A stretch of 64,000 bases of DNA from Cymbidium sinense (GCA_021442155.1 CM038221.1:26193906-26257905), one strand, 5' to 3'; positions 46,819 through 58,531 are shown, counted from the first letter of the stretch. The notes: generated by a model not told the origin, from the sequence alone. Numbers and translations are program-made.

Positions 46819-48264
46819 AGTCTATCACGTCACTAAACGTGATGCAACGATATTTTTTTTGTGTGGCAGTGCTCTTTCGGCTCCGCTTTTGGTTCAAAAA
46901 TGGGGTTTTCTAAAGGGCATTGAGCGCATATTTTCCCTTACCTGATTTCCTCGATAAAACCCGACACCAAAAATTTTGATCATCCCATCGCTGCCTTCGC
47001 TTACACCATCTTTCATCCCTCAAGCAGGTGTGTTCTACCCGTCATCTCACTTCTTTACGGTATCACCTATAATCTATGACTTCCTTCTTTCTACATGGTT
47101 TCACTTTTACGGTGTGTTCTATGTCATAGTTTTCTCGATTTCACTCTACATTTGTGGTTCCTAGTGAAATGAGTTTTCTTCTCTTCTTTCCCTTGTATTA
47201 CAGTTGTTATCAATTGAGTACTGCCTATTTTGTTTACGATTTCTTTTCATTGTTATGGGGCTGATATTTTTTTATTGAATTTAGGGGATCTACATTCTTT
47301 ATCGTTCCTAGTGAAATGAGTCATGTTATCTTCTTTCCCCTCTATTACACTTGTCATCAACTGAGTATTGTTTGTTTCATTGACCATTTCTATTATCTAT
47401 TATCGGGTTAAGCTTTTTTCGGTGGATTTGGGGATCTTCATTCTTTGTGGGTTTGCAGTGAATGTAATATGCTTATTACCGCTCTCAATTCAATTTGGTG
47501 AATGTCTTTTTAAAGGTTAATTAAAACATGGTTTATGGGATGGAGTCCCTGTTTCATTTTTGGTTCTAGATTTTCCTGCTACAGGTTGAGCTATGAACTA
47601 CGAATTTGAGAACTGTGCATACTTTGGTATTTTCATTGTTGGTTTAGGGTGATTGCAGCATGCTTCATCTAGGCTGTTCAAATTTGGTTAATGTGTACTA
47701 TAGGTAGTAAACTATTTCATTTCTATTTTTGGATTTCCTCGTTATGTGTGGAGCTATAAAATTCAGATTCGAGAACTCTACATACTTCATATCTTCTTTA
47801 TGGGTTTAGGGTGCTAGCATCATGCTTCATCTAATGCTAGTTGGATCTAGTGAATATTTTTCTTTGGTTTCATTAAAACATCGTGGGATGAATTTATTGT
47901 AGCTTTCAACTGGTAACAGTATTTTTTTTCAAGCAAATAAGTTTAATATGCAGATGTTACATGTACATTGATGAACTTGTTGCATTTGTATGTTATTGAG
48001 TGGAATTGGACTTTGACTAGTAGTACGAAAGCTTATCTTAGTGTTTGTTGATAAGGAAGCCTATGACTGAGATTAAGGGCTTGGTGTTTGGTTACAAGAA
48101 CACCAAGGTTGAAGTGATAATTGGTCTGATTCATATGAATTTTTTGTATTTCAATACCTACATTTTTAGCTCACTACATTCGGATGTTTGAAATTTTCTT
48201 GCCATTTTTTTTACATTTCATTTGGTAATTTTTCTATCTTCTTTTGTTTTATTTAGAATCTCGA
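46819..48264 (+). other. PIF/Harbinger 5' region: leader/intron with local duplications
   Basis: No convincing protein is encoded. Two tandem duplications are visible. 47157-47306 and 47307-47452 share 'cctagtgaaatgagt', 'ttctttccc', and 'atcaactgagta' or 'atcaattgagta'. About 47560-47725 and 47730-47880 share 'gagctat', 'gagaactctacatactt' or variants, and 'catgcttcatcta'. The small plus-strand ORF 46976-47164 has no recognisable motif. Confidence 0.5.
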
Positions 48265-48468
48265 GATGGGTGTCTTTAGGAATGGTGGTTTAAGTGCCAC
48301 TTGAGAGCGAGATGTCAAAATGATATTTTGTGACCTATGCCTAGCGGAGGTTGAATTAAGAAACCGATCTACAACTCACTTTAATAGGGAGGGTTGGACA
48401 AACTTAACAAATAAATTTAGAGAGATTACTGGAAGAGAGTATGATTGGACACAACTAAAAAATAAATG

Positions 48469-48473
48469 GGACC
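48469..48473. repeat. Target site duplication, left copy, of LTR D
   Basis: ggacc precedes the LTR. Its partner ggatc is at 52429-52433, one mismatch. Both encode the same Trp-Asp position of the Myb-like protein, so the coding frame resumes directly across the insertion. Confidence 0.82.
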
Positions 48474-51400
48474 TATTGGTGTTTTCTTTGGAATAGAGGA
48501 AGGAAATGACACCACATAGAGTTTAGGAATATTTTATTTAGCTGATCAAATGCGGCATTAAGGAATAAACATATTATCTCGAAAGATAAACATACTCTTC
48601 TATAATAGATTTCATCATTTTAATAAAAGATTCCTAAAGCTAATGGGTCTCGTGTACCAGAGTATTTTCCCCTGAACTATATGAAAAAGTAGAACAGGGT
48701 TTACTTTATTCTGGGATCATGGTTCCCTATAAAGGCAAGCCTCTATAGTTAATTACATCTTAGGAAGGGTCTCTTCCTAAGAATACTCTCGATTAGAGAA
48801 ACAAGTGGTTATTCCTAAAGACTATTAAAGAAACTTTTTTTAAAGAATGATTTTTGGAAATTCAATGGGGAGAGTTCCAAATTGGATACATATATTTTCA
48901 AGAGTCAAATGAGAAAAAGTAGAAAATGTCTATTGATATTAGGACACCCAGAAGACATTTCAACTATCCTATGATTGAGCTTCAGATTTGGGATTTTATT
49001 TTAGATTTCAAGTTGTCATTTTCTTAGAATGAGATTCTAGCAGCAAAATACTACAAAAATGCCTAAGGTTGAAAACTTATTCCTAAAAGGATGCTTCATA
49101 ACCTAATCTACAGGTGCTTCTGACACATTTCAAATGCTCGACCTAGTTCTATCCTTGGAAATCATTGGTCATTCTTCTCACTTGAGGGAACTAACCTATC
49201 TCTAACTCTTCTGGACTTACAACCTGCCTAAAGAAGGCTGCCAGCTAACACCACCTAAGCGCATTTTAAAATTATGAGGTTAAGTCATATGAATGCAAGA
49301 TAGTTGGGTTGTTGTAATTTTAGAAAATAAATCTATGAACCTAGACTTACTCTCTAACCCCTAATATTATGTAAAGTAAGAAGATGTACCTAACTAATAC
49401 ATATTTTTTAGATTTTTATAATTTTTGACTCAGGATTCATTTAGGTCATAGGAATATAATTTATGCCTAATGCATGCAATTAGAAAAATATCATGGGCCA
49501 AATCAGAACAGAAGAAGGTGTACTTCCATCATAGGCTCTCAAAGGTCAAGCTCAGGTTCTCTGGCAAGGATAGAAGTCCTTCATTAATCAAGAGTACAAT
49601 AATATGATTTATGCATGATATTAAAACATCCAACTAAGGGGTTGCTACATATTTTATCTTTCTTTAATGGCCTAGGCTTTTATATGAAGATTATGAGTTG
49701 TATTTATTTTTATGTTTCAATTGATTTAGTTTGGTAGAAAATTTAGTTTATCCTATGAGCCTACGTCCAGGCATTCATCACAGCACAAACATAGCATAGA
49801 AAGAAACCTAAGAAAAGTATGTTGTTTCTATTGCGCACCCAAAATAAATCAAACCAAATTAAATTATATAAGAAAAAGGCCAATGCAGTCAGGTACTGTT
49901 GTACACCCTGGAAGAAAGAAAAATGAGTAGCCGAGTCCTGCCCTTATACAACCCGGCCTAGAACTACAAGTTTAGATCTATGGGTCTTCTTTCCAGGAAA
50001 GTCTCCTTCTTTAGGGGCATCCATTAGGCCAATTTTATGTCCCTAAAGTTTCAGGTTGATTAGAAACGTAATTAGGGTGTAATTAAAGTTTCAATTATTT
50101 CATTAAAACTTAAATTAAGCTTAATTTATTAAGATTCATTAAGAGATTTTTTTTCACTTATTCTTCACTGAAATACCTTTCCAATGAGGGTTTATTCATA
50201 ATTTCTGGTTAACTAGTTGATTTATTATGACTTAATTAAGTTTAGGTTTATTTAATAGAATTATTTAATTCATTTAATTATTTAATTACGTTAATTAATG
50301 ATTTATTAGGTTCATATAGGTTTGATTAGGTTTAATTAATATTCTGATGTTCATTAATGTTCACTATGTTGATTTAAAGTTATTAGATTAAAGTTTTCTG
50401 ATTATTTCATTAAAGCGTAATTAATTTAATTAATTTAAAGGTTAAACACATCAAATTATAATTTCCCTTCAATTTAGAGAATTAAATCCCCAAAAATTTA
50501 CCTTAAGGTATGTTTTATGCTTAATTTCATTTTTCCAAAGTTTCAAATTAATTAGATTATTAATTTGAGAGTAATTAAGGTTTAATATTTTAATTAAACC
50601 CAAATTAAGGGAAAATTAACCAATAAAAATTGGAGATTTTAATTTCTATGGATTTCTCTCATCAAGATGAATCCATTGAGTTTTAATTTGTAATTTTCTG
50701 ATTTTTCTTTCATTTTATATGAGTTTTATAAGGTCTCTACATTTTTTTAATTAATTAAATCCGTTAAATAACTAATCCTAATGGTTTTTAAGTGGGGGTC
50801 CAGCGTGCTGTGCGCACCTAAATGAATGTCTGCCGTGTGTGGCGTCGGGTTGGTCTGGCACCACGCGTCGCATAGTTCAAAATGCGGGATCGCTTATGGA
50901 CCGTCTGATCAAAGATCGGATGGTCCAGATTGATCCTGCGGTTCCTAAAGGGTGAAATTAATCCTGTCTGTCTAAATTTGGGCTACCCGATCCAAATACA
51001 CGAATCGAACGGCGCAGAGATCATCTCCTTCGATTCCTACAGGAGTCGAGGACCGTTGAAGGTTTTTTGCTAATAACTTTTGATATAGACCATGAAATCA
51101 CATGTTTTAAAGTGTTAACTGATCGTAGATGAATATCCTACATTTCTATATAGTTCGATCTTGTTGAATATCGTATTTCCTATTAAATCGATCACAACCA
51201 AATTTTTGAAGAAAAAGCTTGAGGTTAATAATGGCATACCTCGATTCGTTGGACGATTGACCTTGCAATTGATCCTAGAGCTTCGTATGCTTTAACCGAG
51301 CTTGCTTGTCAGATGAATTAGGTTAATTTCTTAAGGATTGCTCCTTAGGCCAACCCTTATGTGCTCTTTTTAGTTTTGATGGTTTGTAGTGATTAAGGGC

Positions 51401-52428
51401 ACTTGGGGGGAGGGGAAATTTTGTTTTGGTTCGATTTTGATGTGTGAAGGTGTGTGTGTGTTCAAATCTCCTTGGGGAAGTCTCCCTTTGGGTTTTCCTA
51501 TATGGCCAAAATTTATATTGCTTTTCCTAGCTATTCCTTGGTTAGTTTTTCTAATGAAGGACCTTGGAAGCTAGCTAGTGCACTCCTTTTCCATCCCACA
51601 GCTGTCATATGTGAAGAGGTGGGAAGAAGGGAGAAGGAATTTGACTTCTCTAATTCTTTTGTTTGTATTAGTTTTCCTTATTTGGATTTTATGCAATAAT
51701 GCAAGAGAAGTCTAAGTAGCTTTATTAGGGATGTAAACCTCCATCAGAAGGCTTTATGGAAGTGTTACCCCCATCCCATGTGATTTGGTTGGAAGTGGTT
51801 TGATATTTTCTTATTTCTTTTGTCTTGCTTAACTCACTTTACCTAAATTGAGTTAAGTAAGTTAAACATAATTTCTTATGGGTCAAATGACCCATTTGAC
51901 CCAACTACACCCAATCCCAATAGGGAGTTAGGCTATGTCACATCACCATCCCCATATGATTTAGGACAATCAATTTAAAGTTATTTTGATTTTTCTTGAA
52001 TTTGAGTTCAATGAGGCTTATTTAGGTTATTTTAATTTAAGGGATTTATTTTATCTAATATAGGCCTCCATGGACTCAAATTCTTTTGTTACTATGATTA
52101 TACATACTCATTTGATTATTTAAATATTTTTGGGGATTTAATTTAGTCAAATTTAGTGGGTTGAATTTTTGACCAAGTGGGCCAACTTAAGTCAATTCTA
52201 GGTTGACTAGAGTTGACTTTAGGTTTGACTTTGAATTTTCATTTTATTTGCATTAATTCACTTGATATAATTTATGTTGGATGTTTGATTTAGTTTTGCA
52301 TCAAACCAAACATGTATTTCCTAAGTCATTAAGCATAGTGTGACTTTGAATATTGAAGTAGGAAATCCCTATTTGAACTTGATATCATTTCATTGCTAAA
52401 ATGACCTCTTCTAAAAAAGAGGTCAACA
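48474..52428 (-). mobile_element. LTR D: solo LTR (3,955 bp) inserted in the Myb/SANT-like gene
   Basis: It starts 'tattggtgttttctttgg' (first bases tg mutated to ta) and ends 'gaggtcaaca'. It is colinear with LTR A-C at both sides but lacks an internal ~2.5 kb: sequence jumps from the point after the CTT tract (A about 5580) to about A 8060 near D 49985. It keeps the CpG patch (about 50790-51060), while the TTGACY block is mostly reduced. A 5-bp duplication with one mismatch flanks it and it has no internal domain, so it is a solo LTR. ORFs at 51389-51699 are accidental. Confidence 0.88.
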
Positions 52429-53364
52429 GGATCAACTGAAGAAAGACCAAAAATTATGGAAAGAGCTAAAATAAAGAGCAACGGGATTAGGTTGGGATGC
52501 TAGAAAGAAGACTATCGATGCCTCCAATGAGTGGTGGTGAGAGAAGCTACAAGTATGATTTTTGTTATAATTTCTCTCATTTGTGTTGTGTACTTTTACT
52601 CATATGTAAGTGTAAAAATATTGAAAGTTATATATGTTCAATTATAGGTGGTACCCAATGTTAGAAAGTTTCGATATTGTGGCATTGATCAGGAATTGGA
52701 GGAAAAGTTAGATCAGATGTTTAGTGATGTTGTTGCAACAGGTGCTCATGCATGGACTCCAAATGAGGAGGTCCATGAATAAATCCCTACCAGTTCTGAC
52801 CATCTAAATAATTTAGATGATTGTCCTGATGTGTCAACACAATGCTTTGATGCACATGCTGAATCAAGCCAGCCCAAGCATTAATAGTTGTTGCGTCCTA
52901 AAAATTTATCAAAAAAAAAACTGGTGTAGGATTTCTACGAAATCAGATTACTCAATTAGTAAATGCATGTACCACTATGACATCTACGTCTATCATATCT
53001 CGTACACCATCTTTAAGATGATATTAGTGTGCTAGATCAAATTAAGGAAGTCTTTGATGATCTGCGTCTCTACTTACACTCTACCAAATTACTTCAAAAT
53101 GCTAACAAGTGAGAATTTTCATAGCTATGGTGCCTGAACGAAGGACCAAGTATTTGTATCATTACTTTGATAATCGTATTATGTGACATTGCTAGATGAT
53201 TGCATTCTTAGTGTTTTGCTTAGGATTTATGTTTTCAAAAACACTTGTGTTGTTTTGCTATCTTGATGTCTTCTGTATTGCCTTATTTTATTACATAGTA
53301 GCCTTTTTACTTGTACTTGTGTACCTGTGCACTTGACTATGATGACTTTTTGAATATTTACAGT

Positions 53365-54698
53365 TATGGATAATAATAAAAAAGAGCAATGTGTGAGAAC
53401 CATTGTCATAGCTGTATGTTTAATTAATGAGTACTATAAAATTATATTAACAAAACACCTTGCATGACATTCGCTTTAATTGGTGAAAATGGATTATTGA
53501 ACTTCTAAACAGCCATCCCGGTAGATTCCATAACATGTTCCATATGTCACAGCCTATTTTTCTGCATCTTCTTTTTGAATTGGAAAGGTTGCATGGGCTT
53601 CACGAATCGTCTAGGACAACAACAAAAGAATTGTTAGCCTTGACACTCTATGTTTTATCACACAATGAATCTATCAGAGCTACTAGTGAAAGATTTCAAC
53701 ACTCATCTCAAATAATAAGTAGACATTTTTGGTTGGCCTAGAAGCACTTGTTAGTTTATCTTCTAAAATTGTCAGGCCAGTGGATTCAACCTTTTAAAAT
53801 ATAGTGAGAGAGATATGTATATGCCATACTTTAAGGTAATTTTATAAGTTACATTTCATATGAATTATGTTTATGTAAATTAGATTATGAGATTGTAACT
53901 TGACATAGGATTGTGTTGGAGCCATAGATGGGACACACATTGATGATCGTGTCCCAAACAATGAAAAGGTTGCATACATTGATCGTTGCAGGTCCCCCAC
54001 TCAGAATATAATGGTAGCATGTGATTTTAAAATAAGCTTCACATTCATTATGGCCTGATGGGAAAGTAGTGCACATGATAGTCATATATTTAAATTTGTA
54101 ATGCAACATCTGTAATATAAGTTCCATATGCCTCCTTCAGGTTAGTTGTAATTGCACTTCGTAATGAGAAATTGAGAATATGCCACAATCAATATTACTA
54201 CAATCTTCAATAGGAAAATACTACATTGTTGATGCCAGCTATCCAATGCAACGTGGGTTCTTTAAGTTATATCCTAATACAAAGTATCATATGCCATATT
54301 TTGAGAACAGTAGTAATGTGATTCATGGGAAGAATGAGATGTTTAATAAGTGACACTCATCATTATGCAGAGTCATTAAATGAGCTTTTGGTGTTTGGAA
54401 GAAAAAGTGGGTTATATTATGTGATATGCCCATGTATTCTTTCAAAAAATAGGTTAAAATAGTTGCAGCTATGATGGATCTACATATTTTCATCAGATGA
54501 CATCCTTCACAAGATCTTGTTTAATACTATATATGAAGTTCAATCTTATGTCCCATCGGAGGCGTATAAGTTTTGAATAACATAATTAATGTTAGATCTC
54601 AATAATGAAAATATAGAATCAGAGCCTCATGATGGAGAAGGAGTTGCGAAGATGAAACTATTAAGAGAGGAAATTACAAATACTTTGGTTAATGTTTA
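53365..54698 (+). pseudogene. PIF/Harbinger transposase-derived DDE nuclease, broken
   Basis: The N-terminal part 'WIIELLNSHPGRFHNMFHM', 'RTTTKELLALTLYVLSHN' and 'ERFQHSSQIISRHFW' matches the helix-turn-helix-like region. After 'RYMYMPYFK' a 73-bp GT-AG intron (53836-53908) is followed by 'DCVGAIDGTHIDDRVPN', 'RSPTQNIMVACDFKISFTFI', 'ESSAHDSHIF', 'VDASYPMQRGFFKLYPN', 'YHMPYFENSSNVIHGKNEMF' and 'HSSLCRVIK'. These are the motifs of HARBI1-like nucleases, including the acidic residues of the DDE triad (GAIDGTH, the VDA-YP region, and E of NEMFN). The reading ends 'LREEITNTLVNV' before tag at 54696-54698. Stops (after HFWLA, FIMA, FNK, CRVIK) and frame changes show that it is inactive. Confidence 0.88.
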
Positions 54699-54879
54699 GT
54701 GTTAAACTAACTAGCTCCTAATGCTTCTTATTATTTCTCTGTTGTGTAATTAGTTTAGAACTATTAGTAGTTCTTTTGAGGTGCTTAGTATTTTTCTATT
54801 GCTTATGGATGTCGCATCAATATATAACACAATTATTTTATTAAGTTCCATCTATACTTGAATGAAATTGTGGTCTAAT

Positions 54880-56100
54880 TTGGGTTAGTGCTTACTTGTT
54901 TTCCTGTTGTCTGGGTGGTTGGACTGCTATTCCTATTTGTGACCTAATCTGGGCTACTGCTTCTATTTTTTTTGTTAGGTGGGTGGTTGGTTTGTTGTTC
55001 CTGTTTGTGGCTTGATCTAGGCTGGTGCTATCTTGTGTTTCTTGGTTGGATGGGTGGTTAGCCTATTGTTCCTGTTTGTGGCCTGATATAGGCTATTGCT
55101 TCTATTTTTCCTATTGGGCGGGTGGTTGACCTATTGTTCTTATTTATGGCCTGATCTGGGCTGGTGTTATCTTGTGTTTCTTAGTTGGATGGGTGATTGT
55201 GTTATTGTTTCTGTTTGTGGCCTGATTTGGGCTAGTGCTTCTTTCATTCCTAGTGGGTGGGTGGTTGGCTTGTTGGTCCTGTTTGTGGCCTGATTTGGGT
55301 TGGTGCTTACTTGTTTTCTGTATCTGGTGGTTGGCATGTTGTTCTGTTTGTGGCCCTGATTTGGTGGTGCTTCTTGTTTCTAAGGGTGGTTGCTGGTCTG
55401 TTGGTCTTGATTTGGTTAGTGCTTACTTATTTTCTGTTGTTTGGTTGGTTGGTTGGCTATTCCTATTTGTTGCCTGATATAGGCTGGTGCTTCTTTGTTT
55501 CCTGTTGGGTGGGTGGTTGGCCTGTTGTTCCTATTTGGGGCCTGATCTTGGCTAGTGCTTCTTTATTTCCTGTTGGGTGGGTGATTGTCCTGTCTTTCCT
55601 ATTTGTGTCCTGATCTGAGCTGATGCTTCTTTGTTTCCTATTGGGTGGGTGGTTGGTCTATTGGTCTTGTTTGTGGCCTGATTTGGGCTAGTGCTTCCTT
55701 GTTTTCCTGTTGTCTTGGTGGTTGGCTTATTGTTCCTATTTATGGTCTGATCTGGGCTACTACTTCTATTTTTCCTATTGGGTGGGTGGTTGGCCTGTTG
55801 TTCTTGTTTGTCTGATCATGGTGCTTCTTTGTTTCTGTTGGGTGGTTGGCATGTTGTTCTAGTTTGTGGCTTAATCTAGGCTGGTGCTTCTTTGTTTCTT
55901 GTTGGGTGGTTATTCATTATTCTTATTTGTGATCTAATCTGAGCTAGTGTTATATTGTATTTCTCGGTTACTAGGTGATTGTGCTGTTGTTCCTGTTTGT
56001 GTCCTAATTTGTGCTAGTGCTTCTTTGTTTTCCTATTGGCTGGGTGATTACCCTATTGTTCTTGTTTGTGGCTTGCTCTAGGCTGGTCTGCTGCTGTTGT
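54880..56100 (+). repeat. Minisatellite, about 17 units of 57-73 bp, strongly G/T-rich
   Basis: Units follow 'tgtttgtggcctgatctggg', 'ctggtgcttctttgtttcc' and 'tgttgggtgggtggttggcc'. The marker 'ggtgggtggttgg' or a variant recurs at intervals of about 60-70 bases from about 54905 to 56045. The plus strand is almost free of A runs and has strong G+T skew. Long plus-strand ORFs here (55096-55293, 55235-55477, 55257-55613) are hydrophobic by-products of the repeat and differ in frame, so none is annotated as a gene. Confidence 0.93.
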
Positions 56101-56721
56101 TTTTTTCTTGTTGGTTTACTCTAGTCTAGGGCTACTGCTCTCTTATTTTAATCATGAGCTTGTTACTTATCTGAATGCTGATGGTGGTTTGTATCTATTT
56201 AGCTGTGTTGGTGGCTGATTCTCACTGGTATGTGTTTTGGCTATGTTGGTGTCTATTGTTGATAAGAAAAATGATCCCCTACTTAATTCCCCTATTGATG
56301 TTTTTCTTTCTATCTTTAGAGCTGGTAACATTTTATGTAATTGTAATTCTTCTTTTTGAAGTTGGGATGCTCACATATAGTGTTGCTCCTTGGGATGGAT
56401 TTTGACTGAGCCTGAGTCTTCCTTCTTATTTTCGTTTAATGTCTCTTCATACACTTGCTTATTTTCTTTTTGAGCTTCTTGTAGGTATTTTTACAAGATG
56501 GAGCCTTGCAGAGGTTTTGTTCTTTTCTCATAAGGGGACTAGTGCTATTGTTGATAAGAAAGCTTTTTTTTCTTTTTTCTATTTTTTGTATTAAGTAGCA
56601 GAATTTCTTCATTAGGATTATTGTAGCTCTTAGGAGCATTAGCTTTGAGAATTTTCCCCTTTAAGGATTGTGTATCTTTTATTTCTGGTAATAAAATTTA
56701 TATCATTTTGTGGAAAAAAAA
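56101..56721 (+). other. Possible 3' end of a retroposon with short poly(A)
   Basis: The sequence continues from the minisatellite without coding potential and ends 'ttctggtaataaaatttata' then 'tcattttgtggaaaaaaaat'. An AATAAA-type signal shortly before a short A-run is what the 3' end of a LINE or a reverse-transcribed mRNA looks like. No RT or endonuclease domain is seen upstream and no target duplication was identified, so this is tentative. A plus-strand ORF at 56175-56405 has no recognisable motif. Confidence 0.25.
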
Positions 56722-58163
56722 TATATTAAGTTTTGGAGAGTTATCTTTTTCTCCTTTAAGTTATCTTTATTATTTCAAATCTTATCTCATATTTTTTTAG
56801 AAATAGCTACTTAATTATTATTTTTAATTTATTTTATAATGTCACCCCATCCCATATTAAAATTTTTATTGCTAATACAAATTTATCTCAAAATATGAGT
56901 TCAAGATCTATGCTCCAGATTTATATTGTAATGCATATTCACTTGTGTATGAAGAAAAATAATCGGAGAAGATTTAAGTGTAAGAATAGAAGATGATCAA
57001 CTATTTGATGAGTTGATCTAATGAGGTGACACTTCAAATTGATCATGGATCAGAAGAAGAAAAAATTTAAAGATTTGATTAACAAGATAACAATTTAATA
57101 TTTTGATCGCACTTATTGTTGTACTTATAATTTTAATATTACTATTATTTATAAAGTAGTATTATTAAGTCATGTATAATCTCTTACTGTAATTTAGTTG
57201 ACTTATGCCTATATATTAGTATTTGTTTTCTTATTTCTCTTCATTTTGTTTCTTTTGATTCAACTCATATACTCATAGGGATATTTTAGTTTTTCAGACA
57301 AACAACCGCAAAGACAGATTTCAATGAAACGATATTTAAGCAAAGAACTTCTGAACTTATTGAACTTCACAAGCTAAATATGATTGTCCCAAACTAAATT
57401 TTTTTTTATTATTTATGAACAGAGATTAGATTGGACTAGATAGATGATGTTGTAAATCTTCATATGGGATGTTGACTTATCTGTAAAATCACTATAGTTC
57501 GAGACCTCAATTGGAGGAATCGTCATTTGGATGGGCAGCTGATCCTAGTTAGGTCCACATAGGCTCCCGATGAGCCTACCATAGTGTATGACGAGTTCAC
57601 CTTGGTCAGTGGCGTATTTTGGATATACAGACATTAAGCTCATTCAATTTTCTTTTAAGAGTTTGCTTGTGAAACGCTCGATCAAATATAAAGCTGAGGG
57701 ATCACGTTGGATTCTTGCATTCATGTTGGATAAATATACTAATGTGTTTATTGATGGCAATTGAAAATTCTCACTGAAACTTTTTCCTTTGAGTAAATGT
57801 TATTATGGTTCTTTTAGAGATCATTTTTCATGTATTTCTCATCTCAAATACTCAACCTCATTTTGTTTTATGTGGTTTGTCTTCTGCTATTCATAAACTG
57901 GAATATACATAAGCATAATTTGTTAGCCAATTTGATAAACTTAAATTAAGATAATTGAAACTTTCTTTCCCATTCAGTTTAGAGATTATCTTATTATTGT
58001 TGTGCACTGCTAAGCCGCCAGCTCCAAAGGGCACTTGACATTCCTTTGCTTCTACTTCTCATCTTTTGTGAAAATGGCTGTCTTCTATTAGGAGGGAACA
58101 AACTTGGAAGTCTTAGTGATCTGTTTGGATACTGGAAATTTGAAGGGAAGTTAATAAAATTAA
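56722..58163. other. AT-rich region with no recognisable gene
   Basis: I see nothing supportable here. A stretch near 57480-57660 has higher GC ('ggctcccgatgagcctacc'), but it contains stops in all frames I read and matches no family I know. Confidence 0.4.
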
Positions 58164-58531
58164 GGACTTGTTTGAGAACAAATTTATTTTTTATTTTTTA
58201 TTTTTTATTTTTTTATATTATTTTTAAAAATATTTATTTCATATATTTTTAATTTTTATAAATAAATCATATTATTTTTATAAAAAACTTTAGTATTTTA
58301 TGTATTTTTAAAACAACTATTACTATAGGCAACCCTTCTCACCTCCATTGCCAGGTACCATTGACGTCTCTCATTATGAGCTGTTATTGTCACTGCAACG
58401 GTTGGTGACTATCACAATCATCATATAAAATAAGATCATATATTTAATATATTTTATTTAATCAAATATAAATAAGATAAAATAAAAAATAAAAATAAAA
58501 TAAAAAAATTTGTAATAACTCAAACGAATAG
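58164..58531. mobile_element. MITE-like foldback element, ~370 bp
   Basis: The left end 'ggacttgtttgagaacaaat' and the complement of the right end ('ctattcgtttgagttattac') share 'gtttgag', followed in both by 'acaaattt'. Inside, a T-rich left arm (58190-58310) mirrors an A-rich right arm (58440-58510), allowing a long foldback around a GC-richer centre (58320-58420). It encodes no protein. Size and structure fit a non-autonomous DNA transposon. Superfamily and target duplication are not certain (taa precedes it). Confidence 0.55.

Larger units (their letters stand above)
48265..53190 (+). pseudogene. Myb/SANT-like protein of PIF/Harbinger element, split by solo LTR D
   Basis: Exon 1 before the insertion reads 'DVKMIFCDLCLAEVEL', 'STTHFNREGWTNLTNKFREI' and 'REYDWTQLKNKWD' (48311-48471). 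After LTR D it resumes as 'QLKKDQKLWKEL' and 'GLGWDARKKTIDASNEWW', then a GT-AG intron (about 52553-52647), then 'VPNVRKFRYCGIDQELEEKL' and 'DQMFSDVVATGAHAWTPNEE'. This is the Myb/SANT-like domain (DUF-type, plant L10-interacting-MYB family) that binds terminal repeats in Harbinger transposition. A weaker tail 'KKKTGVGFLRNQITQLVNAC' follows to about 53190. In-frame stops after 'KEL', within 'EWW-EKL' and after 'EEVHE' show decay beyond the LTR insertion. Confidence 0.85.
46792..54700 (+). mobile_element. PIF/Harbinger-type DNA transposon, broken, right end not located
   Basis: The left end is 'gggcccgtttggga' at 46795, preceded by taa (46792-46794), matching the 3-bp TWA target preference of PIF/Harbinger. 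It carries, in order and on the same strand, a Myb/SANT-like gene (48265-53190) and a DDE nuclease gene (53365-54698), the two-gene layout known for this superfamily. A 3,955-bp solo gypsy LTR splits the first gene. I could not find the complementary right terminal repeat up to about 60000, so the end given is the end of the transposase. The insertion lies inside a copia element. Confidence 0.72.

Noticed and set aside
46976..47164. Small plus-strand ORF at the start of the Harbinger element as a first exon
   Set aside because: There is no similarity to the Myb/SANT-like or transposase proteins, and local tandem duplications follow immediately. It is more likely leader or intron sequence.
55096..55613. 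Long plus-strand ORFs encoding Trp/Gly/Leu-rich hydrophobic proteins (up to 118 aa)
   Set aside because: They lie in the minisatellite, shift frame between units and read the same repeat again and again, so they are by-products of G/T-rich tandem DNA.
56175..56405. Plus-strand ORF (76 aa) as a gene
   Set aside because: It is hydrophobic low-complexity sequence continuing the composition of the minisatellite, with no motif and no homologous copy in the window.
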